DNA of 64,000 nucleotides. Origin: Rhizobium jaguaris (GTDB lineage: Bacteria; Pseudomonadota; Alphaproteobacteria; Rhizobiales; Rhizobiaceae). Under the pieces are notes generated by a model. It did not search any database and was not told where the DNA came from. It saw nothing but the letters and a program-made list of their open reading frames with translations. Each line of letters opens with the position of its first letter. Position 1 is the first letter of the stretch. Positions 51,040 to 62,507 of this stretch are shown here, piece by piece. The stretch covers positions 2,719,501 to 2,783,500 of the forward strand of contig NZ_CP032694.1 of assembly GCF_003627755.1 (NCBI RefSeq), read 5' to 3'. The translations under genes were made by a program, and so were the position numbers.

Positions 51040-52020
51040 TCACCTATTTGGTGTGTTGGCCTGCGACTCCCGTGTTGTAGCCAACGCCGGCGTGTTGGCG
51101 GCAAGAACGGCTGCCGGCAGCGGCGTGCCGCGTTTGCGCTCGCGCGCCAGCGTCAGCAGGCCGGAAAAGATGATGAGAACGATACCGAGCGCCATCGGCA
51201 GGTCGATATCGTCGTTGAACAGCAGATAACCGAAACCGATCGCCCAAATCATCTGGCTATATTGTGGCGGCGCGACGAGATTGGCCGGTGCCAGATGCGC
51301 GGCGTTCATCAGCAGAACGGTGCCGACAGCACCGAGAAGGCCGTAGCTTGCAAGGAATATCCATTGCCATGCCGTCGGCCACATCATCTCGGGCAGCATC
51401 AGCAAGCCGCTGACGATCAGCGCGCCGAACAACGCTGCGCCATAAAGCGAGACGCGCTTCTCCTTCGACCCGAGCGCGCGATTGATGACGATCGAGACTG
51501 CCCCACTCAAGCCACCGATCGCCGCACAGACATGACCGGCCGAAAGCTCGCGAAAGCCTGGTCGCAGCACGATAAGCACGCCGACGAAGCCGAGGAACAC
51601 CGCCGTCCAACGCTGCCAGCGCACATCCTCCTTGAGAAAGACGACAGACAGGATGGTGACGAAGGATGGCAGCAGGAACAGCAGCGCGAAAGCCTCCGCC
51701 ATCGGCAGCTTGGTAAAAGCCACGATCGAGCAGATGGCGCTGATGGCACCAGAGGCAAAACGCAGCATCCATAGTGGCCGGTTCGTCGTCCTGACGACAT
51801 CCAGCCACCCATCCCCGCGTGCCTTCAAAAACGGGATCGCCGCAAATCCGAACAGCGAGCCGATGAAGGCCACTTCGTAGGAGGGCAAGGTCCCATGCAA
51901 TATCTTGATTGATGCGTCACTGAAGGCGAAGACGGCATAGGATGCGAATGCCACGAGCACGCCACGAAGCGTGGAATGGCTGGCAGCCATCGAATTGGAA
52001 TCGGCTGTGATTGATGTCAT
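51040..52020 (-). CDS. EamA/DMT-family permease
   Basis: 326 residues with ten hydrophobic helices in two EamA repeats (first about 19-150, second about 165-295). Features include ASIKILHGTLPSYEVAFIGS and PLWMLRFASGAISAICSIVA in the first repeat and VAPPQYSQMIWAIGFGYLLF in the second. A probable metabolite exporter; substrate unknown. Confidence 0.9.
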   Translation of the reverse strand: MTSITADSNSMAASHSTLRGVLVAFASYAVFAFSDASIKILHGTLPSYEVAFIGSLFGFAAIPFLKARGDGWLDVVRTTNRPLWMLRFASGAISAICSIVAFTKLPMAEAFALLFLLPSFVTILSVVFLKEDVRWQRWTAVFLGFVGVLIVLRPGFRELSAGHVCAAIGGLSGAVSIVINRALGSKEKRVSLYGAALFGALIVSGLLMLPEMMWPTAWQWIFLASYGLLGAVGTVLLMNAAHLAPANLVAPPQYSQMIWAIGFGYLLFNDDIDLPMALGIVLIIFSGLLTLARERKRGTPLPAAVLAANTPALATTRESQANTPNR

Positions 52021-52151
52021 TGGAATTGTGCAATGCGAAGGGAGGGGATGAATCAGACGTTGTCGGCCACAATTGTATGATGAAATCGGCCGAATTTCGA
52101 TCAGGGGTAGGAATAAACTATTGTTTCAAGCTGATGAAGCAGGTGCGCCCT

Positions 52152-53834
52152 TCAGTAGCTGGGAATGCCCAGTTTCTCTATCTGACTTATTGAGATGCGA
52201 CCTTTGACGGCATAGGAGAAACCAACGACCTTCAAGGCGTCGTCATCAACTTGGCATTTGAATTGGACCTGTTGCCACCCTTTAGGTGTTTGGACTGCGA
52301 CACCATCGCCGTAGGCGCCGACGTCCGAGATCATCGCTGGCGAAAGCGCGGAATTGACGAAACCGAGACCGTAAGCGTGCAATTCATAGCCGTACTGCAG
52401 CTTTTCCTCGCTATTGCAAAGCTGCTGCACTCGTGTACGTCGTGGCAGCTTTTTCCAGGCGTCCAGTTCGTCCTTCGACAAACGCGCCAGTTGGCTACCG
52501 GAATAGAGACGCTTCGCTTGGGTAAATTTGCCCTGTTGACCGCCGGACTTTTGCTCGGTCTGCGACGGATCGGTTTTCGATGCCTCTTGTGTGCCGTCCG
52601 CTGACTGTGTCTGCTGCGGCCGAGGTTGAGGCTCGGGAACGAAGGTGGTTCCCGCCGTTGGATCACTGGGGTTGCCGGAGGCCGATTGGTCCTGAGGTTG
52701 TTGCTGTGGTTGTGCGCCGCCGGTTGTTGGAACGGCGACATCCGGCGCGACCTTAGGATCAGCGACGGCCTGCTGTTGTGCGTTCGGATCCACCTGCCCT
52801 TCCGCAGCTTTCGCCTGCCCCGTTGCGAGGTCGGTTGCCGTTCCGGGCTTTTGCTCCGCCTGTGTGCCTGCTTCATCCGTCGAAGGCTTATTCGGCTCGG
52901 CAATTTGGGTGTCGGATGGCTGGTTCGTCGCCAGCTCTTCGGGTGTGGCGGCAGATGCCGGATCACGGGCGTTCGGATCGGTTGCAGACGCAGCAGCATC
53001 CGCCTTGGTTGCGTTTGCTTCCGCGTTGGCCTGTGCCGCTTTCTCTGCCAATGCTTGTAGCTGCGATTGCATATCCGCATCCGTCGCGGAGGGGGTCGCG
53101 TCGGGTTGCTGCTGCGCCTTGGCATCTGCGGCAGCCTGTTCGGCAGGCGTCGGCTGAGCCGGATCGTCGGCCGACGGCTTTGTGCTGGCCTGATCCGCCT
53201 GCGTGTCCGGCTTTGGCTGATCTGCCGCCTGCGCGGTCTGCATATCGGGGTTGGTAGCGGGCGGCGCCTGATTCTGCTGTTGTGCGTCCGGAGGCGTTGG
53301 CGTCTGATCTTGCTGCTTCGCTTGATCATCGGACGGTGTCGGCGACGGGGCGTCACCCGGCTGCGGCTTCGCATCCGCCTGCTCCGTGGTCGGTGCCGGC
53401 TGATCAGCCTTTACATCGGCAGGCTTATCGGCCTGCGCCGGCTCCTGCGACTTCGCATTCTGGTCCTGGGCATTGGGATCGGGACCCTTCTCAGTCTTCG
53501 TCTTGCTCTCGTCGCTCAACTTGTCGGCAGTCTGCTCGCCTTCCTTTTTATCGGTTGACTCGGTCTTCTGTTCCTTCTGAGGCTGCTTCTCGTCGGGCTT
53601 GGGCGTCGGAGTCGGCACGCGGCCGGATCGCTCGTTCGGCTTGGCGGCGTTCTTTGCCTCCTCCTTTGGCTGCGGCACCATCTCGACATGGATACTCTCT
53701 TCCGGCTGCGGTAACGGCACGGCCACCACCGGCAACAGGAAAAGCGCGGCGAAAAACAGGATATGCAGCAGGATGGAAGGAATCAGTCCCCATCCACGCT
53801 TTTCCGGTTCCCGCTGTTCGGCGACGCGCTCCAT
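52152..53834 (-). CDS. DUF930 protein with TonB-like anchor and long low-complexity linker
   Basis: 560 residues. One membrane helix near the N-terminus (residues 17-40, LIPSILLHILFFAALFLLPV) and a Pro-rich stretch after it resemble TonB. Residues about 55-430 are a Pro/Gln/Ala/Asp/Thr/Lys low-complexity linker able to span the periplasm. The last 120 residues are a DUF930 domain (RLYSGSQLARLSKDELDAWK, QLCNSEEKLQYGYELHAYGL, WQQVQFKCQVDDDALKVVGF) with two Cys. Rhizobial DUF930 proteins are uncharacterised; a trans-envelope role is inferred. Confidence 0.88.
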   Translation of the reverse strand: MERVAEQREPEKRGWGLIPSILLHILFFAALFLLPVVAVPLPQPEESIHVEMVPQPKEEAKNAAKPNERSGRVPTPTPKPDEKQPQKEQKTESTDKKEGEQTADKLSDESKTKTEKGPDPNAQDQNAKSQEPAQADKPADVKADQPAPTTEQADAKPQPGDAPSPTPSDDQAKQQDQTPTPPDAQQQNQAPPATNPDMQTAQAADQPKPDTQADQASTKPSADDPAQPTPAEQAAADAKAQQQPDATPSATDADMQSQLQALAEKAAQANAEANATKADAAASATDPNARDPASAATPEELATNQPSDTQIAEPNKPSTDEAGTQAEQKPGTATDLATGQAKAAEGQVDPNAQQQAVADPKVAPDVAVPTTGGAQPQQQPQDQSASGNPSDPTAGTTFVPEPQPRPQQTQSADGTQEASKTDPSQTEQKSGGQQGKFTQAKRLYSGSQLARLSKDELDAWKKLPRRTRVQQLCNSEEKLQYGYELHAYGLGFVNSALSPAMISDVGAYGDGVAVQTPKGWQQVQFKCQVDDDALKVVGFSYAVKGRISISQIEKLGIPSY

Positions 53835-54128
53835 CGGTCAGCGGCCACAGCGCTGACAACACAGGGCAGACGGAGAAGCGGTCAATAATTTCATCCAAAC
53901 CTTACCGAACAAACGACATCCTATGATGCCTATATCCCCGACATATGGTGTTAAACATCAAGGCCAGAAAGAGGCAGTCGGGAAATTGTAAATTGTCAGG
54001 CCTGCGACCGCTGCGCAATGCCCAGAAAACACAGCTACGTGATGACAAGGCGGCAGTTGATAGCGAAGCACGTTGTAAAGATCCACCACCAGATCTAGAT
54101 TAGACTAAAATTATGGTCAGGAACGACA

Positions 54129-54371
54129 ATGACGACAGTCAATCTTGCAGAAGCAAAGGCCCACCTCAGTGAATTGGTGAGCGAGGTCGCGGCTGGCAGC
54201 ACCGTGCGTATTCTACGGCATGGTAAGCCAGTGGCACAATTGACACCGATAAAATCCGAAAAGAAGCCTATCGACATCAAATTTTTGCGCTCCGTAACGG
54301 ATGGGATGTCGACACAGGTCGAAAGCGCCGGCGATTTCATGCGCGCTCTGCGCGATAGTGAGCGCTACTAA
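54129..54371 (+). CDS. Phd/YefM-type antitoxin (VapB partner)
   Basis: 80 residues. The Phd/YefM DNA-binding fold is clear: [38 protein letters not shown]. The C-terminal part, which would wrap the toxin, ends ALRDSERY. Stop and next start overlap by one base (TAATG), so it is coupled to the PIN toxin. Chromosomal stability pair. Confidence 0.92.
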   Translation: MTTVNLAEAKAHLSELVSEVAAGSTVRILRHGKPVAQLTPIKSEKKPIDIKFLRSVTDGMSTQVESAGDFMRALRDSERY

Positions 54372-54793
54372 TGTCCTATATCGATACGTCTGTGCTGATA
54401 TCCGCCCTGACGAACGAAGCGGCCACCGCGCGAGCGCAAGAATGGCTCGCAGCCCAGGGAGCCGCCGACCTCTATATCAGCGATTGGACGATCACCGAAT
54501 TTTCTTCGGCGCTCTCCACTAAACTCCGAACTGGGCAGATATTGGCCACTGAACGTAATACAGCACTGGCAGCCTTCAATCATCTGGTGGTTTCGACCTT
54601 TGAAGTCTTACCTGTTTCCGCGGTACACTTTCGAACTGCGGCCCGATTTTCCGAGCGTATTGAGCTTGGTTTGCGCTCCGGCGACGCACTGCATGTGGCG
54701 GTAGCTATGGAGCACGGAACGCGAATCGTCACATTCGATCGGCGGTTAGCCGAAGCAGGAAATCTGCTCGGCGTAAATTGCGTTTGTTTATAG
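54371..54793 (+). CDS. PIN-domain RNase toxin (VapC type)
   Basis: 140 residues. PIN acidic residues: the N-terminal [24 protein letters not shown] with the conserved Glu, and [20 protein letters not shown] with two Asp. VapC toxins cut specific tRNA or rRNA. Followed by a terminator shared with rpoD. Confidence 0.92.
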   Translation: MSYIDTSVLISALTNEAATARAQEWLAAQGAADLYISDWTITEFSSALSTKLRTGQILATERNTALAAFNHLVVSTFEVLPVSAVHFRTAARFSERIELGLRSGDALHVAVAMEHGTRIVTFDRRLAEAGNLLGVNCVCL

Positions 54794-54798
54794 CAAAA

Positions 54799-54824
54799 AC
54801 CCGGCTCACTTTCGCGAACCGGGT
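54799..54824. terminator. Bidirectional terminator between vapC-type gene and rpoD
   Basis: ACCCGG and CCGGGT arms around CTCACTTTCGCGAA, with A-rich DNA before it. Convergent genes end on both sides. Confidence 0.6.
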
Positions 54825-54849
54825 CCGATTTGAGAATGGCACAAGCCGC

Positions 54850-56913
<2,064 letters not shown>

Positions 56914-57358
56914 CTCTATATCGTCGCTTTCCCTGACGCTTAAAACTTACACGCGGTTACTGACCGCGCTGGCCCGGCGCGCCTCACGCCAGCCCCGAAT
57001 CATCGACAAACACCTAACGGAATGACCTTTAATGCCCAATTAACCACAATCACCGGCACCGGACAGCAAAGCTGGATTGCGTTTGGATTTCCGGCCATGG
57101 TATATGTGATCCGCTTGACCCAGTTCACCGTTTTTCCGAGGACAAACGGTGATTCCTACAATTTTTGCTCCCGTCAAGCTTTTCTAGCAAAAAAGCCCGT
57201 TAAAAACGTGAAAAAGCCTTATCCACAGGCTCCACACGTCACAAACAATTGTTTCCGGTATTTAGGAAGTCCCTGCGCGATGACAAGAGCAGGCTCGTGA
57301 AACCACCAGTATTTCCGCAGTTGCGGCTAATGTTGATGCTAACAAGCCACATATCGGA
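56914..57358. other. rpoD upstream region, 445 bp
   Basis: No credible gene. It must hold the rpoD promoters and the end of the tdh transcript. A perfect DnaA-box match is the one notable element. Confidence 0.5.
57219..57227 (+). promoter_or_regulatory. DnaA-box match
   Basis: TTATCCACA, the exact strong consensus. A single 9-mer can occur by chance, but its place upstream of rpoD would fit DnaA control. Confidence 0.35.
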
Positions 57359-58396
57359 TCAAATCCAGTCCATCACCACCTTGCCGGAGTTGCCGGAGCG
57401 CATGGCTTCGAACCCCTCACGGAAATCATCGATGCCGATGCGGTGGGTAATAACCGGCGAGACGTCGAGGCCGCCCTGGACGAAGGCGATCATCTTGTAC
57501 CAGGTTTCGAACATCTCGCGGCCGTAGATGCCCTTCAGATTGAGCATCTTGAAGATTACCTTGTTCCAGTCGATCTCGAAGCCCGCCGGCGCAATGCCAA
57601 GGATGGCGATCTTGCCGCCGTTGTTCATCTTGTCGATCATGTCGCGGAAAGCGGGCGCCGCACCTGACATCTCCAGACCGACATCGAAACCTTCGGTCAT
57701 GCCGATAGACTTCATCACATCGGCAAGATTTTCTTTCGAGGCATCCACGACATACTCGATGCCAAGCTTGCGGGCGAGCGCCAGCCGGTTGGGGTTGATA
57801 TCGGTGATGACCACCTTGCGCGCGCCGGAACGCTTGGCGACCATGGCGCCCATGATGCCGATCGGTCCGGCGCCCGTGACCAGCACATCCTCGCCCACCA
57901 GATCGAAGGAAAGCGCGGTGTGTACCGCATTGCCGAAAGGATCGAAAATCGCCGCCACCTCGTCCGGAATATCGTCGGGGATCTGCACCACGTTGGATTC
58001 CGGAATGCAGACGAATTCGCCGAAGGAACCGGGACGATTGACCCCGACGCCCAGCGTATTGCGGCAGAGGTGTCCTCTGCCCGCCCGGCAGTTGCGGCAC
58101 TTGCCGCAGACGATATGTCCCTCGCCGGAAACGCGCTCGCCGACATGATATTTCGTGACCGCCGAGCCTATCTCGGCAATCTCGCCGCAGAATTCGTGGC
58201 CGACGACCATGGGTACCGGAATGGTCTTTTGCGCCCATTGGTCCCAATTCCAAATATGCACATCCGTGCCACAGATCGCCGACTTCCTGACCCGGATCAG
58301 CACGTCGTTCGGCCCAACCTCGGGAACCGGCACGTGCTCCATCCACAGCCCGACTTCAGGCTTCGATTTGACCAGTGCCTTCATCATGTTTGACAT
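57359..58396 (-). CDS. tdh: L-threonine 3-dehydrogenase
   Basis: 345 residues. Zinc MDR enzyme that oxidises threonine to 2-amino-3-ketobutyrate with NAD. Catalytic zinc Cys in [16 protein letters not shown], structural zinc cluster [23 protein letters not shown] loop, and NAD site [20 protein letters not shown]. Lies 21 bp after kbl, whose product completes the pathway to glycine and acetyl-CoA. Start ATG 58396; an in-frame ATG a few codons in is possible. Confidence 0.97.
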   Translation of the reverse strand: MSNMMKALVKSKPEVGLWMEHVPVPEVGPNDVLIRVRKSAICGTDVHIWNWDQWAQKTIPVPMVVGHEFCGEIAEIGSAVTKYHVGERVSGEGHIVCGKCRNCRAGRGHLCRNTLGVGVNRPGSFGEFVCIPESNVVQIPDDIPDEVAAIFDPFGNAVHTALSFDLVGEDVLVTGAGPIGIMGAMVAKRSGARKVVITDINPNRLALARKLGIEYVVDASKENLADVMKSIGMTEGFDVGLEMSGAAPAFRDMIDKMNNGGKIAILGIAPAGFEIDWNKVIFKMLNLKGIYGREMFETWYKMIAFVQGGLDVSPVITHRIGIDDFREGFEAMRSGNSGKVVMDWI

Positions 58397-58417
58397 GAGC
58401 TGTCGTCTCCATCCGAT

Positions 58418-59605
58418 TCAAATGATTCCGAGTTCACGCCCAGCCTCGGCGAAAGCGGCAATCGCGCGCTCGACATCGGCTTTCGAATGCGCCGCCGACA
58501 TCTGCGTGCGGATGCGCGCCTGCCCCTTCGGCACGACCGGGAAGGAGAAGCCGATGACATAGACGCCCTTTTTCAGCATCAGCGCCGCCATCTCCTGTGC
58601 CAGCTTGGCATCGCCGAGCATGACCGGGATGATCGGATGATCGGCGCCCGCCAAAGTGAAACCGAGCTTAGTCATTTCACTGCGAAAGAACTCCGCATTG
58701 CCACAAAGTCGGTCGCGAAGACCATCGCCGTTTTCGATTAGATCGAAGACTTTCAGCGAAGCGGCCGCGATCACCGGAGCCAGCGTATTGGAGAAGAGAT
58801 AGGGGCGCGAGCGCTGCCGCAGCCAATCGACGATCTCGGCTTTCGCGGAGGTATAGCCACCCGACGCGCCGCCGAGCGCCTTGCCGAGCGTACCGGTGAT
58901 AATGTCGATCCTGCCCTCGACGCCGCAATATTCCGGCGAACCACGGCCATGATCGCCGACGAAGCCGACGGCGTGGCTGTCATCGACCATGACCATCGCT
59001 GCATATTTTTCGGCAAGATCGCAGACGCCCTCGAGATTGGCGATGATGCCATCCATGGAGAAAACACCGTCGGTGGCGATCAGCTTGAAACGGCTGCCCT
59101 CGGCCTTCTTCAATTCCTCCTCCAGTGCCGCCATGTCGTTATTGGCGTACCGGAACCGCTTCGCCTTGGAGAGACGCACGCCGTCGATGATCGAGGCGTG
59201 GTTCAGCGCGTCGGAGATGATCGCATCCTCTTCGGACAACAACGTCTCGAAAAGCCCGCCATTGGCGTCGAAGCAAGAGGAATAGAGAATGGTATCTTCC
59301 ATGCCGAGGAAAGCCGATATTCGCGCCTCAAGCTGCTTGTGCTCTTCCTGCGTACCGCAGATGAACCGCACCGAGGCCATGCCGTAGCCATAGCGATCGA
59401 GTGCCTTCTTCGCGGCCTCGGCCAATTCCTCGTTGTCGGCGAGACCAAGATAGTTGTTGGCGCAGAAATTCAGCACCCGCTCGCCGCCAGCGACGGCGAT
59501 TTCGCCCGCCTGTTTGGAGGTGATGACCCGTTCGGATTTATAAAGGCCCGCTTCTTTCAGGCCGGCAAGTTCTGTACGCAAATGGGATATGAATTCAGAG
59601 GTCAT
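58418..59605 (-). CDS. kbl: Glycine C-acetyltransferase (2-amino-3-ketobutyrate CoA ligase)
   Basis: 395 residues from ATG 59605 ([20 protein letters not shown]), the family length; the frame to 59677 is too long. PLP-dependent alpha-oxoamine synthase: [34 protein letters not shown], and the Schiff-base Lys in [16 protein letters not shown]. Cleaves 2-amino-3-ketobutyrate with CoA to glycine and acetyl-CoA. Operon with tdh. Confidence 0.97.
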   Translation of the reverse strand: MTSEFISHLRTELAGLKEAGLYKSERVITSKQAGEIAVAGGERVLNFCANNYLGLADNEELAEAAKKALDRYGYGMASVRFICGTQEEHKQLEARISAFLGMEDTILYSSCFDANGGLFETLLSEEDAIISDALNHASIIDGVRLSKAKRFRYANNDMAALEEELKKAEGSRFKLIATDGVFSMDGIIANLEGVCDLAEKYAAMVMVDDSHAVGFVGDHGRGSPEYCGVEGRIDIITGTLGKALGGASGGYTSAKAEIVDWLRQRSRPYLFSNTLAPVIAAASLKVFDLIENGDGLRDRLCGNAEFFRSEMTKLGFTLAGADHPIIPVMLGDAKLAQEMAALMLKKGVYVIGFSFPVVPKGQARIRTQMSAAHSKADVERAIAAFAEAGRELGII

Positions 59606-59828
59606 CGTCGCATTCCGATGCTGGTCGTGGGCGGAGACGAGCTGAGAAATAACACAGGATTCGCTCTCTTGCTGCATTCAGCAGCGGCAAAAATACGCGA
59701 GGCTTTGCCGCACACGCGATATGGTAGTGGACGGCCTCGGTATTGCCCGTCGCTATCGCAAAAAATTATTTGACTGAGTCCATCATCTTCCCGCAAACAT
59801 AATGCAGTTCCCGTATGGTGAGGATGTG

Positions 59829-60599
59829 ATGAGTATATTCCATAGGTTTTCACTCAAGGGTCGGGTCGCGCTCGTCACCGGCAGTGGTCGCGGCCTGGGT
59901 TTCGAAATGGCGAAGGCACTTGCCGACGCGGGAGCCCATGTCATCGTCAATGGACGCACGGATGCGACGCTGGACAGTGCCTTGGAAACCATTCGTACGA
60001 CAGGCGGCACCGCCGAAGCTGCTGCTTTCGACATTGCCGACCATGAGGCGCAGCGTGCGACAATGGCGGATATCGAAAGGAACCATGGCCGGCTTGACAT
60101 ACTGGTCAACAATGTAGGTGCTCCGGACAGACGCCCGCTGGTCGATTTTGAAGATGAGGAAATCCTTGCTCTCCTCAACACGGATCTGGCCGCCTCGATC
60201 ATGCTCTCTCGCAACGCTGCACGCCTGATGAAACGGCATAGTCACGGACGACTGATCTCGGTAACCTCGATCAGCGGTCACGTCGCCATGCCGGGCGACT
60301 GCGTCTACCCCGCGGCCAAACAGGGGCTGACCGGCCTTATGCGCGGCATGGCCGTGGAATTCGGCCCATATGGCATCACAAGCAACGCCATTGCTCCGGG
60401 CTGGTTCGCGACGGAAACGAACGCCGCAATGGCGGCGAACGAAGAGCTTATGCCCTTCGTGCGCCAGCGCATTCCTGTTCAACGCTGGGGCCGTCCGGAC
60501 GAGATCGCCGGCGCCGCGCTGTTTCTCGCCAGCGACGCTGCTTCCTTTGTCAACGGCCATGTGCTGACCGTTGATGGCGGCATGACCGTCAGGATGTGA
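59829..60599 (+). CDS. SDR-family oxidoreductase (gluconate 5-dehydrogenase-like)
   Basis: 256 residues from ATG 59829, preceded by GAGG. Cofactor motif [24 protein letters not shown] motif ([13 protein letters not shown]), catalytic Ser in [11 protein letters not shown] and YPAAK (Tyr, Lys), then the substrate loop [20 protein letters not shown]. Closest in style to gluconate 5-dehydrogenase/3-oxoacyl-ACP reductase-like SDRs. Divergent from kbl. Confidence 0.9.
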   Translation: MSIFHRFSLKGRVALVTGSGRGLGFEMAKALADAGAHVIVNGRTDATLDSALETIRTTGGTAEAAAFDIADHEAQRATMADIERNHGRLDILVNNVGAPDRRPLVDFEDEEILALLNTDLAASIMLSRNAARLMKRHSHGRLISVTSISGHVAMPGDCVYPAAKQGLTGLMRGMAVEFGPYGITSNAIAPGWFATETNAAMAANEELMPFVRQRIPVQRWGRPDEIAGAALFLASDAASFVNGHVLTVDGGMTVRM

Positions 60600-60619
60600 G
60601 CATGCTCCGCGAGAGAATG

Positions 60620-62500
60620 TTACCGATTGGTGAAATCTTCTATCACCTTCAAGAACGCGTCCCCATACCGTTCCAACTTCGACTGCCCCACGCCCGAAAT
60701 TCCCAGGAGAGCATCGCGGGTTGCCGGCTGCTCCGTAGCGAAAGCAATCAACGTCGTATCCGGAAAGACGACATAGGGCGGCACGCCGAGCGCTTTGGCG
60801 ATCTTGGTCCGCTCCGCTCTCAACGCCTCGAATAGAGGTTGAGCCTCGCCGGAAAGGGCGGATGCGCGCTTCTCGATCCGCGCAGCCTTCTTGGTGCGCC
60901 GGCCCGTCTCCGACCTATCCTTGCGAAAGAAGACCTGACGCTCGCGTTTGAAGACCGCCCGTGCCTCCGGCTCCAGCTTCATCGCGCCGAAAGCCGTGTG
61001 ATCGATGCTGACGAAGCCGCTCGCCAACAGTTGACGGAAGACGGACTGCCAGGTGCGCGCCGGAATTTCCTTGCCGGCCCCGAAGACCGGCATGTCCACA
61101 TGACCGAAACGCTCGGTCTTCTCATTGACTGTCCCTATCAGCACGTCGATGACATGGCCGGTGCCGAAACGCTCCCCCGTGCGATAGACGGCGGCGAGTG
61201 CCTTGATTGCCGCTTCCGTGCCATCCCACGTCTCGACCGGCTTCAGGCAGGTATCGCAATTGCCGCACCCCCCGCCATGCCCCTCGCCGAAATGCGCAAG
61301 GATGGCCTGTCGGCGGCAGCCGGCCGTCTCGCAGATGGCGAGCAGCGCGTTGAGCTTGGCGCGCTCTACGCGCTTGATCTCTTCCGCCGCATTGCCCTCG
61401 TCGATCATGCGTCGCCGCTGGATGACATCGGCCATGCCATAGGCCATCCAGACTTCGGACGGCAAGCCATCGCGTCCGGCGCGTCCCGTCTCCTGGTAAT
61501 AGGCCTCGACGGAACCGGGCAGATCGAGATGGGCGACATAGCGCACATTGGGCTTGTCGATGCCCATGCCGAATGCGACCGTCGCCACAAGGCAAAGATC
61601 CTCTTCCTTCAGGAAGGCATCCTGATTGGCATCGCGGAGCGACCGATCCATGCCGGCGTGATAGGCAAGCGCACGAATGCCCTGCCCGTTCAGCCACTCC
61701 GCGGTATCCTCGACCTTGGCCCGCGACAGGCAATAGACGATGCCGCTATCACCACGATGACCATCAAGGAAACGCAGCAATTGCTGGCGCGGCTGATCGC
61801 GCTCCACGATCTCATAGGTGATGTTCGGCCGGTCGAAGCTGGTGGTGAAAACCTTGGCGTTGTCGAGCGCCAGCCGCTCGATGATATCGTCGCGCGTGTG
61901 CGGATCGGCAGTCGCCGTCAAGGCGATGCGCGGCACGTCGGGAAAGAGGTCCGCGAGCCTGCCGAGATCACGGTATTCCGGCCGGAAATCATGTCCCCAT
62001 TGCGAGACGCAATGCGCCTCGTCGATCGCGAACAGGGCAATTTTCGCCCTGGCGATCATCTGTTGAAAGCCGTCCGTCAGAATACGCTCGGGCGTGACGT
62101 AGAGCAGATCGAGCGTGCCGCTGGATATGGAGCGATAGACATCGCTTGCTTCCTCACGCGACAACGACGAATTCAGCGCCGCCGCGCGGATGCCGAGCTG
62201 TTTCATCGCCTCGACCTGATCGCGCATCAGAGCAATCAATGGCGAAACGACGATGCCGACGCCGTCGCGGCATAATGCCGGAATCTGGAAACATAGCGAT
62301 TTGCCGGCGCCGGTCGGAAACAGCACCACCGCATCCCCGCCGGAAACCACATGCTCGACCACTTGCTGCTGCTTGCCGCGGAAGGCGGAATAGCCATAGA
62401 CCCGCTTGAGAATATCGAGCGGCGCGGCTCCCGAGTTGTCTCTCCCGAACAGCGGATCATCGGCGGAAAACCGCGGCTCCTGTCGATCTGGCTGTGACAT
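60620..62500 (-). CDS. recQ: ATP-dependent DNA helicase RecQ
   Basis: 626 residues. Walker A FPTGAGKS (61-68), DEAH box (160-163, [20 protein letters not shown]), helicase motifs IV-VI ([45 protein letters not shown]), the four-Cys zinc site ([19 protein letters not shown]), a winged helix and a C-terminal HRDC domain. Full length. It unwinds DNA in RecF-pathway repair. Follows dnaG on the same strand with 7 bp between them. Confidence 0.97.
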   Translation of the reverse strand: MSQPDRQEPRFSADDPLFGRDNSGAAPLDILKRVYGYSAFRGKQQQVVEHVVSGGDAVVLFPTGAGKSLCFQIPALCRDGVGIVVSPLIALMRDQVEAMKQLGIRAAALNSSLSREEASDVYRSISSGTLDLLYVTPERILTDGFQQMIARAKIALFAIDEAHCVSQWGHDFRPEYRDLGRLADLFPDVPRIALTATADPHTRDDIIERLALDNAKVFTTSFDRPNITYEIVERDQPRQQLLRFLDGHRGDSGIVYCLSRAKVEDTAEWLNGQGIRALAYHAGMDRSLRDANQDAFLKEEDLCLVATVAFGMGIDKPNVRYVAHLDLPGSVEAYYQETGRAGRDGLPSEVWMAYGMADVIQRRRMIDEGNAAEEIKRVERAKLNALLAICETAGCRRQAILAHFGEGHGGGCGNCDTCLKPVETWDGTEAAIKALAAVYRTGERFGTGHVIDVLIGTVNEKTERFGHVDMPVFGAGKEIPARTWQSVFRQLLASGFVSIDHTAFGAMKLEPEARAVFKRERQVFFRKDRSETGRRTKKAARIEKRASALSGEAQPLFEALRAERTKIAKALGVPPYVVFPDTTLIAFATEQPATRDALLGISGVGQSKLERYGDAFLKVIEDFTNR

Positions 62501-62507
62501 CTATCCC

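Noticed and set aside
60839..62275. Plus-strand frame of 478 codons
   Set aside because: It is the antisense shadow of recQ, without motifs or ribosome site.
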